The notes below the pieces were generated by a model, which saw only the letters and a list, made by a program, of their open reading frames with translations, ran no database searches and had not been told where the DNA came from. This document shows positions 49,935-51,870 of a DNA stretch of 51,870 bases, in pieces. The DNA is from Streptomyces netropsis (GTDB taxonomy: Bacteria > Actinomycetota > Actinomycetes > Streptomycetales > Streptomycetaceae). Location: assembly GCF_014203545.1 (NCBI RefSeq), contig NZ_JACHJG010000023.1, forward strand, positions 1-51,870, written 5' to 3'. The translations under genes were made by a program, and so were the position numbers. Each line of letters opens with the position of its first letter. Position 1 is the first letter of the stretch.

Positions 49935-51620
49935 TTGAGTCACCCGCACCCTGAACTCGGTCCGCCGCCGAAGCTTCCCGAGGGCGGCCTGCGCGTCACC
50001 CCGCTCGGCGGCCTCGGCGAGATCGGCCGCAACATGACGGTCTTCGAGTACGGCGGCCGTCTGCTGATCGTCGACTGCGGAGTGCTCTTCCCCGAGGAGG
50101 AGCAGCCCGGAGTCGACCTGATCCTGCCGGACTTCACGTCCATCCGTGACCGTCTGGACGACATCGAAGGCATCGTGCTCACGCACGGCCACGAGGACCA
50201 CATCGGTGGCGTCCCCTACCTGCTCCGCGAGAAGGCGGACATCCCGCTGATCGGCTCGAAGCTGACCCTCGCGCTGATCGAGGCGAAGCTCCAGGAGCAC
50301 CGGATCCGCCCCTACACCCTCGAGGTCAAGGAGGGGCACCGCGAGCGGATCGGCCCCTTCGACTGCGAGTTCGTGGCGGTCAACCACTCCATCCCGGACG
50401 CCCTCGCGGTCGCCATCCGCACCCCGGCCGGCATGGCCGTGCACACCGGCGACTTCAAGATGGACCAGCTTCCGCTGGACCGCCGCCTCACCGACCTGCC
50501 CGCCTTCGCGCGGCTCGGCGAGGAGGGCATCGACCTGCTGCTCTCGGACTCCACGAACGCCGAGGTCCCCGGCTTCGTACCGCCCGAGCGCGACATCTCC
50601 AACGTGCTGCGCACGGTCTTCGCCGGCGCCCAGAGCCGCATCATCGTGGCCAGCTTCGCCAGCCACGTGCACCGCATCCAGCAGATCCTGGACGCGGCGC
50701 ACGAGTACGGCAGGCGGGTCGCCTTCGTCGGCCGCTCGATGGTCCGCAACATGGGCATCGCCCGTGACCTCGGCTATCTGCGGGTCCCGGCCGGTCTCGT
50801 CGTGGACGTCAAGACCCTCGACGACCTCCCGGCGGACGAGGTCGTGCTGGTCTGCACGGGTTCCCAGGGCGAGCCGATGGCCGCGCTGTCCCGGATGGCC
50901 AACCGCGACCACCAGATCCGGATCGTCCAGGGCGACACGGTCATCCTGGCCTCGTCCCTCATCCCGGGCAACGAGAACGCGGTCTACCGCGTGATCAACG
51001 GCCTGACCCGATGGGGCGCCAACGTCGTCCACAAGGGCAACGCCAAGGTCCATGTCTCGGGCCACGCCTCCGCGGGCGAGCTGCTGTACTTCTACAACAT
51101 CTGCAAGCCGCGGAACCTCATGCCGGTGCACGGCGAATGGCGCCACCTGCGGGCCAACGCCGAGCTGGGCGCGCTGACCGGGGTGCCGAAGAACCACATC
51201 GTGATCGCCGAGGACGGCGTCGTGGTGGACCTGGTGGACGGCGCCGCGAAGATCGTCGGCAAGGTCCAGGCGGGTTACGTGTACGTGGACGGCCTCTCGG
51301 TCGGCGACGTCACCGAGGCCTCGCTCAAGGACCGTCGCATCCTCGGGGACGAAGGCATCATCTCCGTCTTCCTCGTCGTCGACAGCACGACGGGCAAGCT
51401 CGTGGGCGGCCCGCAGATCCACGCCCGGGGCTCCGGCATCGACGACGCCTCGTTCTCCGCGGTCATCCCGAAGATCGAGGAAGCCTTCGCCAAGTCCGCC
51501 TCCGACGGCGTGGTGGAGCCGCACCAGCTCCAGCAGCTCGTCCGGCGTTCCGTGGGCAAGTGGGTGTCCGACACCTACCGCCGACGCCCGATGATCCTCC
51601 CTGTGGTCGTCGAGGTCTGA
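49935..51620 (+). CDS. rnj: Ribonuclease J
   Basis: A 561-residue metallo-beta-lactamase/beta-CASP nuclease with 5'-exo and endo activities in mRNA decay and rRNA maturation. The zinc motif THGHEDHIGG has His84, His86, Asp88 and His89. NHSIPDALAV, HTGDFKMD and LLSDSTNAEVPG follow. The beta-CASP part includes IIVASFASHVHRIQQIL and ends with KVHVSGHASAGEL and MPVHGEWRHLRAN. The C-terminal domain (about 450-561) mediates oligomerisation in homologues. I chose the TTG at 49935, with GAGGAGAG 5-6 bases upstream, over the longer in-frame start at 49878. Confidence 0.96.
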   Translation: MSHPHPELGPPPKLPEGGLRVTPLGGLGEIGRNMTVFEYGGRLLIVDCGVLFPEEEQPGVDLILPDFTSIRDRLDDIEGIVLTHGHEDHIGGVPYLLREKADIPLIGSKLTLALIEAKLQEHRIRPYTLEVKEGHRERIGPFDCEFVAVNHSIPDALAVAIRTPAGMAVHTGDFKMDQLPLDRRLTDLPAFARLGEEGIDLLLSDSTNAEVPGFVPPERDISNVLRTVFAGAQSRIIVASFASHVHRIQQILDAAHEYGRRVAFVGRSMVRNMGIARDLGYLRVPAGLVVDVKTLDDLPADEVVLVCTGSQGEPMAALSRMANRDHQIRIVQGDTVILASSLIPGNENAVYRVINGLTRWGANVVHKGNAKVHVSGHASAGELLYFYNICKPRNLMPVHGEWRHLRANAELGALTGVPKNHIVIAEDGVVVDLVDGAAKIVGKVQAGYVYVDGLSVGDVTEASLKDRRILGDEGIISVFLVVDSTTGKLVGGPQIHARGSGIDDASFSAVIPKIEEAFAKSASDGVVEPHQLQQLVRRSVGKWVSDTYRRRPMILPVVVEV

Positions 51621-51632
51621 CGTAGCGTCACC

Positions 51633-51688
51633 CGTACGGGACGGCCGCCCCGGTGCCGATTTGCATCCGGGCGCGGCCGTCCAGTACG
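51633..51688 (+). terminator. Terminator after RNase J
   Basis: GGACGGCCGC (51639-51648) pairs with GCGGCCGTCC (51673-51682). Inner CCCGG/CCGGG adds 5 bp past a bulged C. Outer CGTAC (51633-51637) and GTACG (51684-51688) add 5 more past mismatches. It starts 12 bases past the stop. Confidence 0.85.
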
Positions 51689-51719
51689 TTTACGTCTCCG
51701 CCGCAACGGGAACCCCGAA

Positions 51720-51870
51720 CGCTTCGTGCGTAAGGGATCTTCCGGAAGGCAGGTGGAAATCCGGCCCAGGGAAACCTGATAAAGTCGGAATCGCCGGAAA
51801 GCGAAAGCAAGAAGGCGAAACCCCTCCGATGGGGATCGGAAACGAAATTCGAGCCGGGAACGGCACGGAA
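51720..51870 (+). promoter_or_regulatory. Putative rRNA operon leader (rrn 5' region)
   Basis: The window ends in purine-rich DNA unlike the preceding genes. CCTGATAAAGTCGGAA at about 51775-51790 followed by TCGCCGGAAAGCGAAAG closely resembles the leader and promoter region upstream of Streptomyces 16S rRNA genes that I recall. TAAAGT at 51780-51785 is a likely -10 in that region. No 16S sequence is inside the window. The call is from remembered similarity and position. Confidence 0.65.

Noticed and set aside
51628..51810. 60-codon minus-strand frame at the window end
   Set aside because: It overlaps the RNase J terminator and the rRNA-leader-like sequence and has no ribosome site.

Overview
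The window is chromosomal DNA from a Streptomyces-like actinomycete. GC content is very high and third codon positions are almost all G or C. Starts are often GTG or TTG. Strong hairpins without U-tails serve as terminators. Gene order (ispG, GNAT, proS, rimP-nusA-ylxR-infB-DUF503-rbfA-truB, ribF, type VII secretion cluster, rpsO-pnp, M16 protease, dapB, thyX, dapA, RNase J) matches the conserved core arm of Streptomyces chromosomes.

Region by region: 1-3.6 kb holds the 3' end of ispG, two GNAT acetyltransferases and prolyl-tRNA synthetase. 4.1-6.1 kb is a small minus-strand operon: lipoprotein, DUF4439 ferritin-like protein and a kinase-fold phosphotransferase. 6.3-13.6 kb is the nusA-infB type operon for transcription elongation, initiation and ribosome maturation, ending in a strong hairpin. 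13.8-18.1 kb is one very large gene joining a degenerate trypsin-like domain to a STAND/NACHT-like NTPase and a long helical C-terminus. It is followed by ribF, which ends at a bidirectional terminator.

19.2-40.9 kb is a complete type VII (ESX-like) secretion locus. It encodes a MinD/EspI-like ATPase with a GYGYPRPD-repeat tail, an unknown partner, EccE, EccB, a mycosin, two membrane-anchored beta-propeller proteins, EsxB and EsxA, fused three-ATPase EccC, and EccD. Between EsxA and EccC lie a DUF397 protein and a three-gene minus-strand set: a small helical protein, a 748-residue WxG-containing protein and a low-GC lipoprotein. I read this set as a candidate chaperone, effector and immunity (or accessory) module. 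Upstream of esxBA is a phased array of six TGAGT/ACTCA boxes next to a good promoter.

41.2-51.6 kb returns to housekeeping genes: rpsO-pnp with RNase-III-type hairpins, an M16 protease, dapB, two small membrane proteins, a PH-like membrane protein, thyX, dapA and RNase J. The last ~150 bases resemble the 5' leader of an rRNA operon, so 16S rRNA probably starts just past the window. No tRNA, CRISPR array, insertion sequence or prophage was seen.
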